The notes under the pieces were generated by a model. The model made no database searches. It was given only the letters and a program-made list of their open reading frames with translations, and was not told the DNA's origin. Positions 43,612 through 52,097 of a stretch of 62,995 nucleotides of DNA are shown piece by piece. This stretch comes from an uncultured Ruminococcus sp. (GTDB taxonomy: Bacteria > Bacillota > Clostridia > Lachnospirales > Lachnospiraceae), in contig CAMMBV010000018.1 of the NCBI GenBank assembly GCA_946494335.1, positions 1 through 62,995 of the forward strand, written 5' to 3'. A program made the translations under genes and the position numbers. Positions within the stretch are counted from its first letter, which is position 1, and the number at the start of each line of letters is the position of its first letter.

Positions 43612-44511
43612 TTAATTGTAAAATACAAATTTTTTCTCCATCTTCTGCAGAATGACCGTAATGATCATAATGAAGATCAGCAGCATAACTACCATTGTTG
43701 AACCGTATCCTTTATTGTCGAAGGTAAATGCATATTCATAGAATACGCATACGATAGATTCAACCTTGCCAAGAGCCACATTTGTTTTGTCCATTACCAT
43801 ATAGATAAGGTCGAAAACCTGCAGTGCGGCAATGATACGAGTCTGCACAATAAAGAATGTGGTCGGGCTCAGCAGCGGTACCGTTATCTTAAAGAACTGA
43901 CGGATACCAGTGGCGCCGTCAATTTCAGCCGCCTCATAATAATCATGAGGAATCTCCTGAAGTCCTCCCAGGAACAGCACCATGTTATAACCGATGATAG
44001 ACCATACACCGATAATTGCCACAGAAATCCAGGCAATCTTCGGATCAGAGATCCATGCCGTATCCGTGTTGAATACATGATTCAGCAGACCATACTGCTG
44101 ATTGTACAGCCATTTCCATACCATGGCAACTGCAGCAGGCGCCGCAACCATCGGCAGGAAGAAGATAGTACGATATCCGGAGCGGAATCTCATCTTCCGA
44201 TTCAGAAATACTGCCAGCACCAGTGCAATCACGATTGAGAAAGGCACCTCAATAATTGCATACTTGATGGTGTTGAGCAATGACTGCCAGAACTCGCCGC
44301 TGGTGAGAACACTGCTGTAATTGGCAAAAGCCACAAAAGTATTCCCTTTTCCAAAATCTCCGGTCTTGTGGAAGGACTGCCAGATTGTGTTGATGATCGG
44401 ATAAAAGTTCAGAACAATCAGTCCGATAATCGCAGGTGCCGCAAAACAAAGACCCCAGACAGCTTCATTCTTCTGCGCTTTTGTCATCTTTTTCTTCACT
44501 TTTTGTTTCAA
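43612..44511 (-). CDS. Carbohydrate ABC transporter permease (MalF family)
   Basis: The other CUT1 permease, 299 residues with six membrane segments and the EAA loop YEAAEIDGATGIRQFFKITV. Its basic N-terminus (KQKVKKKMTKAQKNE) is cytosolic. It lies between the binding-protein gene and the MalG-type gene. A strong hairpin in the 106-base gap upstream may reduce its expression relative to the binding protein. Confidence 0.94.
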   Translation of the reverse strand: MKQKVKKKMTKAQKNEAVWGLCFAAPAIIGLIVLNFYPIINTIWQSFHKTGDFGKGNTFVAFANYSSVLTSGEFWQSLLNTIKYAIIEVPFSIVIALVLAVFLNRKMRFRSGYRTIFFLPMVAAPAAVAMVWKWLYNQQYGLLNHVFNTDTAWISDPKIAWISVAIIGVWSIIGYNMVLFLGGLQEIPHDYYEAAEIDGATGIRQFFKITVPLLSPTTFFIVQTRIIAALQVFDLIYMVMDKTNVALGKVESIVCVFYEYAFTFDNKGYGSTMVVMLLIFIMIITVILQKMEKKFVFYN

Positions 44512-44559
44512 TATTTTCCCTCCCTCCCATTACACAGTTTTAAACTTAGACTTTGCTGA

Positions 44560-44586
44560 GGCGCAGCCTGACCTGCAGGCCGCGCC
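44560..44586 (-). other. Intercistronic stem-loop between binding-protein and permease genes
   Basis: A minus-strand GGCGC-GCCTG / CAGGC-GCGCC stem with one internal mismatch and a 5-base loop. No U-tract follows, so it is more likely an mRNA stabiliser or attenuator than a full terminator; such hairpins often keep binding-protein mRNA in excess. Confidence 0.6.
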
Positions 44587-44617
44587 GGAATAAAAGAATG
44601 TAGTTTTTATGTAATGG

Positions 44618-45940
44618 TTACTGCTGTTCCTGTGCAAGGGCATTGTTCATGCTCTCTGCCACTGCTTTACAGGTATCAGCCATAGTGGACGGATCATTCC
44701 ATGCAGGAACAAACTCCTCTTTCATATTCTCTGCCCATACAGCGGATCTTGAATAAGGCATAATAACCAGTTCAGCTGCACCGGTTGCTTCATCAAGGTA
44801 TGGACTCAGATCCCACATATCAGAGCAATTAACCCATGCATCGGATGTACCAATGTATGCACTCTGAGTAACTCCCAGCTCAGCCTGTCTTGTCTGTCCT
44901 TCTTCAGAGCACAGATAAGAAATCAGAGAATATGCAGCGTCCGGATTGGAGCAGTCAGCAGATGCAGACCAGCCAAGTCCGTTGTAGATGGAAACTCTTT
45001 CACCTTCGTCACACTGGCCGTTTCCGTTGGCATCATGGTAAGGAATCTGCGCTACCCCCCACTCAGATGCATTATCAAATTCCTGAAGAGCAGCTACACG
45101 CCAGGAACCGAAAAGTCTCATTGCACATACGCCGGAAGTAAACAGATCAATTTCCCCGTTTTCTGCCAGGATAGACTGTGGCGGCATACAATCCTGAACC
45201 ATCTTTCCAACCATTTCCATGGCTTCGATCGTCTTCGGATCAGCCATTCCGGATTCTGTGTGATCTTCGTTGATAACATATCCGCCGTAGCTGTAAATTA
45301 CATTATAATAAAACTCCTGATTTCTGTCGGTATTTTCACCCATACCGTACTGAGAACCATCTTCTTTTGTCAGAGCTTTGCCGGCTTCATACATATCTTC
45401 CCAGGTCCAGTCATTGGTAGGATACTCAAGGTTTGCTTCATCAAACAGAGTCTTGTTGTACCAGAGGGCTACCGTATCATAATCCTTGGGAATCGCATAG
45501 TGGATACCGTCGTCATTGGTGTACAGCTCTACGATATCTTCGTAGTAATTTGTCATGTCAATGTTCTCATCGCCGTCAATGTAGTCATTGAGGTTCAGAA
45601 GAAGCTCTGCATCCATATACTTCTGAATGTTGTTGGAGTGCATCCAGAATACATCCGGCATCGTTCCGCCTGAAGCGCCTGCTTCCAGAAGTGTCCAGTA
45701 ATCGTCCCAGGTTACAACTTCTACTTTGGCTTCAATTCCGGAAGTCTCTGACCACTCGTCACAGATCGTCTGAATACCTTCCTGCTGTGTGGAATCCCAG
45801 ATTTTAACATCCAGTACGCCTGAATCGCCGCCGTCTGAGGAAGCCTCCTCACTTTTGCCGCCACCGCCGCCGCAGCCGGCAAGTGCAGGCAGTACCAGGG
45901 CTGCAGCCAACACCATTGCTAACACACGTCTTAATTTCAT
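44618..45940 (-). CDS. Sugar ABC transporter substrate-binding lipoprotein
   Basis: A 440-residue extracellular binding protein of the CUT1 type. The signal peptide ends in VLPALAGC with lipidated cysteine 23, followed by a flexible GGGGKSEEASSDGGDSG linker. The mature domain has typical family-1 features (VVTWDDYWTLLEAGASGG, WMHSNNIQKYMDAELLLNLND). With the GH36 enzyme in the same operon, the ligand is probably an alpha-galactoside such as raffinose or melibiose (inference). It is the first gene of the operon. Confidence 0.94.
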   Translation of the reverse strand: MKLRRVLAMVLAAALVLPALAGCGGGGGKSEEASSDGGDSGVLDVKIWDSTQQEGIQTICDEWSETSGIEAKVEVVTWDDYWTLLEAGASGGTMPDVFWMHSNNIQKYMDAELLLNLNDYIDGDENIDMTNYYEDIVELYTNDDGIHYAIPKDYDTVALWYNKTLFDEANLEYPTNDWTWEDMYEAGKALTKEDGSQYGMGENTDRNQEFYYNVIYSYGGYVINEDHTESGMADPKTIEAMEMVGKMVQDCMPPQSILAENGEIDLFTSGVCAMRLFGSWRVAALQEFDNASEWGVAQIPYHDANGNGQCDEGERVSIYNGLGWSASADCSNPDAAYSLISYLCSEEGQTRQAELGVTQSAYIGTSDAWVNCSDMWDLSPYLDEATGAAELVIMPYSRSAVWAENMKEEFVPAWNDPSTMADTCKAVAESMNNALAQEQQ

Positions 45941-45986
45941 ATGTTCTCTCCTTTCTTTCTACTTCTCTTGCGAAGCTTGTAATAAG

Positions 45987-46012
45987 ATTATAATCCCAAG
46001 GCTCTTTGACAA
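45987..46012 (-). promoter_or_regulatory. Promoter for the binding-protein/permease/galactosidase operon
   Basis: Minus-strand TTGTCA (46012-46007) and TATAAT (45992-45987) separated by only 14 bases. The short spacer predicts weak basal activity and dependence on an activator, fitting the adjacent AraC regulator. Confidence 0.55.
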
Positions 46013-46105
46013 CTATAGATTAACGCGTCTACAATATGGAAAAATGTGTGGAATTTAAAGTTTTGAAATTAGATTTTTTTCGCTCTGTTTTTCTGTTTCG
46101 GATAA

Positions 46106-46177
46106 CTATAACTGTTTTTCATTAATTTTCCTTGTGAAATTTGCCAGCTAAATTTTGATTCCACTATCCTATAACTG
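46106..46177 (+). repeat. Direct repeat CTATAACTG, spaced 63 bases
   Basis: CTATAACTG at 46106-46114 and 46169-46177. The 63-base offset equals six helical turns, placing both copies on the same DNA face, as expected for AraC-type half-sites. Confidence 0.45.
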
Positions 46178-46241
46178 ATTTTGTTCCTAACTTTTTGCTG
46201 TATCCAGTCACATTTTTACTTATGGAATCCTGCCATAAAAT

Positions 46242-46270
46242 TTGAACTTTTCTTGTTATCATAGTATAAT
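46242..46270 (+). promoter_or_regulatory. Promoter for the first araC gene
   Basis: TTGAAC (46242-46247), a 17-base spacer and TATAAT (46265-46270). Confidence 0.82.
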
Positions 46271-46314
46271 TTGCGCAAATCAGCGATGCTGCAATGCAGA
46301 AGGGGGTTTTTTTT

Positions 46315-47241
46315 GTGGACGCAAAAAAAAGAAAAAGCAAAAGCGGAGATGTTCTGGAACTGTTTTTCCAGGAACATTTTGACCATATTGAAAATTCATT
46401 TGGAGACAGCGCTGCGGATCTCTATTCCACCTATTCCGGTCCGCTGCCTTATCATCTGAATTACTGCGGATACGAATCCTGCGCACCGGGCTATGCTTTC
46501 GGCCCCCATACCAGGACCTCTTACCTGATTCACATTATTTTCAGCGGCAAAGGCACTTATTCTGTGGGGGATTACACCTATCATTTGAGTGCGGGACAGC
46601 TTTTTCTTATCTATCCCGGTGTATCTACTACTTATCAGGCGGATTATGAGGAACCCTGGAGCTATGGCTGGATCGGCTTCGGCGGTTATCTTTCAGAGTC
46701 TATTCTTTCCTACATGGGTTTTTCTCCTGACAATCATATCGTTTATGTAGACGATCTGGAACCTCTGCGTACTTCCATTCACAACATCCTGGACCTCCAC
46801 AGAATCACATACGGAAACGAACTGAAACGCACGGCAGAATTGCTTCAGCTGTTCGCCTATGTAATGGAACACAGCCCGGATGCCAAAGAAACACAGTACG
46901 AATACTCCCGGACGACTTATGCGGAAATTGCCATGCGCTATTTGACCAGCAACTATCCCCGCCGCATAAAAATAAGCGACGTGGCCGATTACATCGGCGT
47001 GGACCGAAGCTATCTCACCAAGAGCTTCCATGAACAGTACCACGTTTCTCCCCAGGAATACCTGATCCGGCTGCGTATGGACCGGGCCATGTCCCTGCTG
47101 GTGAGCACCACCAAATCCATCACCGACATCGCTTACGAGGTGGGATACTCTGACGCTTTGAGCTTTTCCAAAAGCTTCAAGCAGCGTTACGGCATCAGCC
47201 CCAGTGATTATCGTCAGCAGGCAAATGCACAAAAAAAGTGA
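46315..47241 (+). CDS. AraC family transcriptional regulator (probable activator of the galactoside operon)
   Basis: A 308-residue protein with an N-terminal cupin-type sugar-sensing domain (GPHTRTSYLIHIIFSGKGTYS, SAGQLFLIYPGVSTTYQAD) and two C-terminal helix-turn-helix motifs (KISDVADYIGVDRSYLTKSF; SITDIAYEVGYSDALSFSKSF). An ATG at 46294 is in frame but has no ribosome site. AGAAGGGGG (46298-46306) lies 8 bases before the GTG at 46315, which is therefore preferred. It is divergent from the transporter operon, the classical MsmR/RafR arrangement. Confidence 0.93.
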   Translation: MDAKKRKSKSGDVLELFFQEHFDHIENSFGDSAADLYSTYSGPLPYHLNYCGYESCAPGYAFGPHTRTSYLIHIIFSGKGTYSVGDYTYHLSAGQLFLIYPGVSTTYQADYEEPWSYGWIGFGGYLSESILSYMGFSPDNHIVYVDDLEPLRTSIHNILDLHRITYGNELKRTAELLQLFAYVMEHSPDAKETQYEYSRTTYAEIAMRYLTSNYPRRIKISDVADYIGVDRSYLTKSFHEQYHVSPQEYLIRLRMDRAMSLLVSTTKSITDIAYEVGYSDALSFSKSFKQRYGISPSDYRQQANAQKK

Positions 47242-47270
47242 GACTGCACAAAGAAACAGTCTCACTTTCT
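47230..47270. terminator. Bidirectional terminator between araC and the acetyltransferase gene
   Basis: A perfect 9-base hairpin GTGAGACTG / CAGTCTCAC (47238-47246 with 47257-47265), with a run of seven Ts on the minus strand and TTTCT on the plus strand. The araC stop codon lies in the hairpin. Confidence 0.88.
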
Positions 47271-47824
47271 CAGATGCTGCGAATCACACGGCAGGGCGTT
47301 CCCACCGCCACAACATTATCCGGTATATCTTTTGTCACCACGCTGCCGGCTCCGATCACCGAATTGTCTCCGATGGTTACCCCAGGAAGGACAACTGCGC
47401 CGGCTCCGATCCAGCAGTTTTTCCCAATGCGTATGGGACGGTTGTACTGCCATCCCTGCATCCGAAGCTTCGGATCGATGGGGTGCGTCCCCGTATCTAG
47501 CACCACATTGGGCCCAAACATTGTATTGTCCCCCACATAGATATGAGTGTCATCCACAATGGTCAGATTAAAATTTGCATATACTTTTTCACCGAAGTGA
47601 AGAAATTTCCCCGCCCAGTTGGCATGAAAGGGCGGTTCAATATAACAGCCTTCTCCCACTTCCGCCAGCATTTCCCTGAGAAGAGCCTCTCTTTTTTCTT
47701 CCTCCCAGGGAGCGCTCTGATTAAACTCATACAGTAATCCCATCCGTTTTTTCTGCTCCTGCATGATTTCCGGCGCTTCATACCGGTACAGTTCGCCTGT
47801 GTGCATTTTTTCCCGCTCTGTCAT
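47270..47824 (-). CDS. Sugar O-acetyltransferase (maltose/galactoside acetyltransferase type)
   Basis: A 184-residue left-handed beta-helix acetyltransferase of the LacA/Maa group, acetyl-CoA dependent. The N-terminal REKMHTGELYRYEAPEIMQE motif, hexapeptide repeats and the C-terminal GAGAVVLPGVTIGDNSVIGAGSVVTKDI are diagnostic. It may detoxify non-metabolisable sugars by acetylation. It is the last gene of the msmK-araC-acetyltransferase run. AAGGAG precedes the ATG. Confidence 0.93.
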   Translation of the reverse strand: MTEREKMHTGELYRYEAPEIMQEQKKRMGLLYEFNQSAPWEEEKREALLREMLAEVGEGCYIEPPFHANWAGKFLHFGEKVYANFNLTIVDDTHIYVGDNTMFGPNVVLDTGTHPIDPKLRMQGWQYNRPIRIGKNCWIGAGAVVLPGVTIGDNSVIGAGSVVTKDIPDNVVAVGTPCRVIRSI

Positions 47825-47835
47825 CTAATCTCTCC

Positions 47836-48723
47836 TTACAAATAGGCTTCATCAAGCAGCATACGCGCTTTCTGACTGCTTTTTTGTTTTCCTGTGCAGG
47901 AACGGACATATTCCCCCGGAGACATACCGGTTTCCCTGCGGAAAGATTTTGAAAAATAATCCGCACTGGAAAACCCGGACATCTGCGCAGCCAGCGCCAC
48001 CGTCATCTCAGGCTGAGCCAGCAGTATTTTGGCATGTGCAATCCGGCATCGTTTCAGATATTTTCCCGGAGAAATTCCCGCAGAACGGGAAAACACCCGT
48101 ATCAGATGACTCTCCGTAACTTCCAGCCGTTGTGCCACATCAGATACCCCGTCCAGATAGGCAAATTCCTCATCCATGATTCCAATAGCGGTCTGCACCA
48201 AAAGAGGAAGTCCGCTTTCCTCCTGATACTCCTGAGCCGCATCATAGAGCTCCAGCAGGAATCGATAGGCTGCGGCTGAATATTCATGAGTCTTCACCCT
48301 GTCGTTTTCCACCAGCTTCACCAGCGTTATCACCTCAGGCAACAGATTTCGGCAGTACAGCCTGTCCTCCTGAAAATGCTCATGCATCACCTGATCGATC
48401 AGGCTGCCCTCAAACACCAGGGCTGCAGCTTCTGCACTGTCCCTGGGCTCCAGCTCACACTGCTCCAGGCCGGAATGTACAAGCATGATCTGACCTTCAA
48501 AAAAATTGCGGCGCTTACCCTGACATTTTACAGACATCAGGCCCTTTTTTACCGCAAGCACCACCAGCTCCTGACGTTCAGCCCGGCAGAAACCACTCTC
48601 CCTTCCTTCCATGGAAAAACAAATTTCCCCCGAAATCCAAAGCAACTCACTGATCCTAGGATCGTGAGCTGCCTTAGGGGCATAGTATTTAAATGGGATT
48701 GAGTTATTTATCGATAATTGCAT
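47836..48723 (-). CDS. AraC family transcriptional regulator, second copy
   Basis: A 295-residue AraC regulator with a cupin-like N-terminal domain and a C-terminal double helix-turn-helix (GVSDVAQRLEVTESHLIRVF; MTVALAAQMSGFSSADYFSKSF). The ATG lies four bases after the msmK stop, without a Shine-Dalgarno site, so translation probably depends on ribosomes finishing msmK. Its target is unknown; control of the acetyltransferase or msmK is plausible. Confidence 0.9.
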   Translation of the reverse strand: MQLSINNSIPFKYYAPKAAHDPRISELLWISGEICFSMEGRESGFCRAERQELVVLAVKKGLMSVKCQGKRRNFFEGQIMLVHSGLEQCELEPRDSAEAAALVFEGSLIDQVMHEHFQEDRLYCRNLLPEVITLVKLVENDRVKTHEYSAAAYRFLLELYDAAQEYQEESGLPLLVQTAIGIMDEEFAYLDGVSDVAQRLEVTESHLIRVFSRSAGISPGKYLKRCRIAHAKILLAQPEMTVALAAQMSGFSSADYFSKSFRRETGMSPGEYVRSCTGKQKSSQKARMLLDEAYL

Positions 48724-48726
48724 ATA

Positions 48727-49821
48727 TCAGTGGCAGATCGCCTGCTCTGTCTCCTTGTCAAATACATGGATCTTATCCAGTTTCACAGCAACTTTGTATT
48801 TGGAACGTTCTGCCGGACGCACGTTGGAAGGCATACGGGCAATCATCTTGTTTCCAACACAGTCAAGATACAGGTTGTTTTCAGCGCCCATAAGCTCTGC
48901 CAGTTCTACAGTAGCTTCCAGGATACCTTCTGACCTTCCATCCACTTCCTCAAAGTCTTCCGGACGAATGCCAATGATAACCTCTTTGCCGACATAACCC
49001 TTCAGAGCCTTTGATTTTTCGCCGTTCAGCGGAAGTGTAAATTCACCGAATTTAGCCGCCAGACTGCTGCCGCTTCCCTCGATTGTCGCTGTGATAAAGT
49101 TCATCTGCGGTGATCCGATAAATCCTGCCACAAACAGATTGCAGGGGAAATCATAGAGAGTCTGCGGTACATCAAACTGCTGAATCACACCGTCCTTCAT
49201 AACACAGATACGGTCGCCCATGGTCATGGCCTCTGTCTGGTCATGGGTAACGTAAACGAATGTGGTATCCAGCCGTTTATGAAGCTTGCTGATCTCAGAA
49301 CGCATGGATGTACGAAGTTTCGCATCCAGGTTGGACAGCGGCTCATCCAAAAGGAATACGGCAGGGTTACGAACCATTGCACGTCCCAGAGCTACACGCT
49401 GACGCTGACCGCCGGACAGAGCTTTGGGTTTACGATCCAGTAAATGCTCCAGATCCAGAATCTTTGCCGCTTCATGAACCTTTTTATCAATTTCTTCTTT
49501 CGGAGTTTTGCGCAGCTGCAGACCGAAAGCAATATTTTTATACACGCTCATATGAGGATACAGCGCATAATTCTGGAATACCATCGCAATATCACGATCC
49601 TTCGGTGCGATATCGTTAACCACACGATCACCGATGCGCAGTTCGCCGCTTGTGATATCTTCAAGTCCTGCGATCATACGCAGCGTGGTTGACTTTCCGC
49701 ATCCGGAAGGTCCTACGAGAATTACAAACTCCTTGTCCTTAATTTCCAGATTCAGATCCGGCACAACTTCAACGCCGCCGGGATAAGTTTTATTTACGTG
49801 CTGAAATGAAATGCTTGCCAT
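48727..49821 (-). CDS. Sugar ABC transporter ATPase (MsmK/UgpC type)
   Basis: A 364-residue ATPase with Walker [10 protein letters not shown], signature [15 protein letters not shown], Walker [16 protein letters not shown] and a C-terminal TOBE/regulatory domain from about 240 ([12 protein letters not shown]). Proteins of this type energise several CUT1 sugar importers; this one probably serves the permeases at 42757-44511, whose own operon has no ATPase. GGGAGG precedes ATG 49819-49821. Confidence 0.95.
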   Translation of the reverse strand: MASISFQHVNKTYPGGVEVVPDLNLEIKDKEFVILVGPSGCGKSTTLRMIAGLEDITSGELRIGDRVVNDIAPKDRDIAMVFQNYALYPHMSVYKNIAFGLQLRKTPKEEIDKKVHEAAKILDLEHLLDRKPKALSGGQRQRVALGRAMVRNPAVFLLDEPLSNLDAKLRTSMRSEISKLHKRLDTTFVYVTHDQTEAMTMGDRICVMKDGVIQQFDVPQTLYDFPCNLFVAGFIGSPQMNFITATIEGSGSSLAAKFGEFTLPLNGEKSKALKGYVGKEVIIGIRPEDFEEVDGRSEGILEATVELAELMGAENNLYLDCVGNKMIARMPSNVRPAERSKYKVAVKLDKIHVFDKETEQAICH

Positions 49822-49857
49822 AGTTTTTCCTCCCAAATTACAATTACATCTGTTATG

Positions 49858-49886
49858 AGGATATCATGATTTCCCTGTATCCACAA
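49858..49886 (-). promoter_or_regulatory. Promoter for msmK-type gene
   Basis: Minus-strand TTGTGG (49886-49881), a 17-base spacer and TATCCT (49863-49858). Confidence 0.55.
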
Positions 49887-49946
49887 CCGTAGTTTTCTGA
49901 TGGTGGCTGTAATTATCTGATATTTTCTCCGCTGTTTCATCTTTCG

Positions 49947-49975
49947 TTGCGTCAGTTTTTTACTTATGATAGTAT
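49947..49975 (+). promoter_or_regulatory. Promoter for the structured leader and the ParB-BMP gene
   Basis: TTGCGT (49947-49952), a 17-base spacer and TAGTAT (49970-49975). The expected start is at about 49982, a few bases before the first hairpin. The rest of the 49822-49946 gap shows only the msmK promoter. Confidence 0.6.
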
Positions 49976-49986
49976 GATATCATGAT

Positions 49987-50177
49987 GTTGGGGGCAAAAG
50001 CCCCCAACTACGATGCCTACGGATTGCTCCGTGCTCCGCACTCCCGCAATCCTACCCAATATTCGCATATCGTGGGATATTCATCCCACTTTTATGCTCA
50101 TATCGGGGCGGATCCCAAGGTCTTTCACCTACCTATGAGCAAGCTCATGTGGGCTTAGACCTTTTGACCCTGGCATC
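49987..50177 (+). ncRNA. Structured leader or dispersed palindromic element of unknown class
   Basis: Hairpin 1: GTTGGGGGC AAAA GCCCCCAAC (49987-50008). A long-range helix GATGCC (50012-50017) with GGCATC (50172-50177) encloses three stems: GGATTGC/GCAATCC with inner GTGC/GCAC (50021-50052); GCATA..GTGGGAT/ATCCCAC..TATGC (50065-50097); AAGGTCT..ATGAGC/GCTCAT..AGACCTT (50117-50163). It ends 15 bases before the ribosome site of the next gene. No U-tract follows hairpin 1, so it is not a plain terminator. It does not match a riboswitch class I know. It could instead be a repeat family spread in the genome. Confidence 0.55.
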
Positions 50178-50204
50178 AGAATATATCCCCTGCGAGGTAA
50201 TGCC

Positions 50205-52097
50205 ATGTCTATAGAAATATACAAAAAAGCTCTGAAAACCGGTAAAAAAATCAGCCAGGAGCGACTGGCCCGGGGCGAGTCTCCCTACCTTCCCGCCCTG
50301 GAGCGGATACTGGATCACGCTGATATAAAAACCCAGGAATCCCTTGGCGTCGTGGAGCTTCCGCTGGACCGCGTCATCGGAACCTATGCCTCCGGGCGGC
50401 AGCCCACATTCTCCCATGGGTTTTATCCTCTTATGCCGGAAGACAGTGAATTCGCCCAGAAATGGATTCATCTTTGTCAGTCGCATCTGAAGGAAGGCAT
50501 TCATGATCCCATTAAAGCCTATGAGTTCCGCGGTTATTATTACGTGATGGAAGGTCACAAGCGGGTCAGCGTCCTCCGGTACTTCGGCGCCCTTTCCGTG
50601 CGGGGCACCGTCATCCGCATGCTCCCCCGACTTGGCAGTTCACAGGAAGACCGGCAGTATGCCGCGTTTCTTTACTTTTATCAGCTGACTGGCATTGACT
50701 ACCTCTGGTTCCGCCATGCCAGTGACTACGCCGCCCTGCTGCGCGCCGTCCGCAAATCCTCCAACCATATCTGGACAGAGGATGAACGGGCTTGTTTCCG
50801 CAGTTTTTATACTTCCTTTTATCATGTGTTTCATGAAAAACAGGAATATGAAAATGAACTGACTGTCGAGGAAGCAATATTGATTTACCTGGATATCTAC
50901 GACTATGAGACTTCCGCAGCAAAGCCTGTCAATACGCTGCGCACGGAAATAACACGTCTACAGGATGAATTTCACAACAAAAGCCAGAATGCGGATATTA
51001 ACCTGATCCTGTCTCCGACGGATTACAAATCTTTATTCTGGTGGCTTCCCGCCTCAACGCTGCGTATCGGTTTCATTCATGACAAAACCGCCTCCTCTTC
51101 CAGCTGGGTTTTCACCCATGAACTGGGAAGAAGAGATCTGGATGCGGCTTTTGGCGATCAGCTGGAGACTCTGTGTCTGGACGGGGCAGACACAGAAGAA
51201 AAGGCCGGTCAGGCTCTGGAAACGGTGATATCAGAAAAACCGGATCTGATTTTCACCACCTCCCCCCGCCTTCTGAACGCCAGTGTGAAGGCAGCTCTGG
51301 CTCATCCGGAGGTCAAAATCCTGAACTGTTCCCTCAACACCGCCCATCCCTCCGTGCGGACCTACTATGCCCGAATGTATGAAGGAAAATTTCTGATGGG
51401 TGTAATCGCCGGCTGCATGACTCCCGATGACAAAATCGGCTACATCGCCGACTATCCCATCTACGGCTGTACCGCCAATATCAACGCCTTTGCCCTGGGC
51501 GCCCGCATGGTGAATCCTGACGCCAGAATTTATCTGGAATGGTCCAAAACCGTTGCAGGGGACAGCCGGGAACAGTTAAACAGAATCGGTATTTCCTACA
51601 TTTCCGATCAGGACGCCATATCAGCCGGAAGCTCCATCTCCCGTCATGTGGGGCTATACCACAGCGACGGCACCGCCCTTTCCAACACCGCTCTGTGCGT
51701 CTGGCGCTGGGGCCGCCTTTATGAACGGATTGTACGCAACTACTTAAACGGCGGATGGAAAAACGATGCTCCTGATTCCCGCCCTGTCAGCTACTGGTGG
51801 GGGATGGATGCCGGCGTCATCGATCTGATCTGTTCCAGCGGCATGCCCGACGGCACCCGGCAGCTGATATCCATCCTGCAAAATGCCATCTGTTCCGGGT
51901 CACTGTCTCCTTTTTCTACCGTGATACACACCCAGGACGGCCGTACTTTTGATTATGTCAACCATCCTATTACCGCTCAGGAAATCATTACCATGGACTG
52001 GCTGGTGGACAACGTGGTGGGTGAGCTTCCCAGCTTCCGTGAACTGCTTCCCGAAGCTCAGGCGCTGGTGCGAATTCAGGGAGTGAAGCAGATATGA
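50205..52097 (+). CDS. ParB-like/BMP-domain fusion protein
   Basis: A 630-residue cytosolic protein (no signal peptide or membrane helix). Residues 48-140 resemble a ParB/sulfiredoxin-like nuclease domain: VVELPLDRVIGTYASGR, then EGIHDPIKAYEFRGYYYVMEGHKRVSVLRYFGA, holding the ERR/GHKR-type loop. Residues 145-265 are helical. From about 286 a basic membrane protein (BMP, PnrA/Med-like) domain follows, with FTTSPRLLNASVKAA, RMYEGKFLMGVIAGCM and GYIADYPIYGCTANINAFALGA. BMP proteins are normally secreted nucleoside-binding lipoproteins, so this is an intracellular sensor version. Function is unknown. It overlaps the phosphoesterase gene by ATGA. Confidence 0.8.
   Translation: MSIEIYKKALKTGKKISQERLARGESPYLPALERILDHADIKTQESLGVVELPLDRVIGTYASGRQPTFSHGFYPLMPEDSEFAQKWIHLCQSHLKEGIHDPIKAYEFRGYYYVMEGHKRVSVLRYFGALSVRGTVIRMLPRLGSSQEDRQYAAFLYFYQLTGIDYLWFRHASDYAALLRAVRKSSNHIWTEDERACFRSFYTSFYHVFHEKQEYENELTVEEAILIYLDIYDYETSAAKPVNTLRTEITRLQDEFHNKSQNADINLILSPTDYKSLFWWLPASTLRIGFIHDKTASSSSWVFTHELGRRDLDAAFGDQLETLCLDGADTEEKAGQALETVISEKPDLIFTTSPRLLNASVKAALAHPEVKILNCSLNTAHPSVRTYYARMYEGKFLMGVIAGCMTPDDKIGYIADYPIYGCTANINAFALGARMVNPDARIYLEWSKTVAGDSREQLNRIGISYISDQDAISAGSSISRHVGLYHSDGTALSNTALCVWRWGRLYERIVRNYLNGGWKNDAPDSRPVSYWWGMDAGVIDLICSSGMPDGTRQLISILQNAICSGSLSPFSTVIHTQDGRTFDYVNHPITAQEIITMDWLVDNVVGELPSFRELLPEAQALVRIQGVKQI

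Larger units (their letters stand above)
45941..46314. promoter_or_regulatory. Divergent control region of the alpha-galactoside genes
   Basis: A 374-base AT-rich gap without genes. It holds the binding-protein promoter (45987-46012), the araC promoter (46242-46270) and a direct repeat CTATAACTG at 46106-46114 and 46169-46177. I see no catabolite-responsive element matching consensus. Confidence 0.7.

Noticed and set aside
49987-50008. GTTGGGGGC/GCCCCCAAC hairpin as an intrinsic terminator
   Set aside because: No T-run follows on either strand; it fits better as the first stem of the structured leader.
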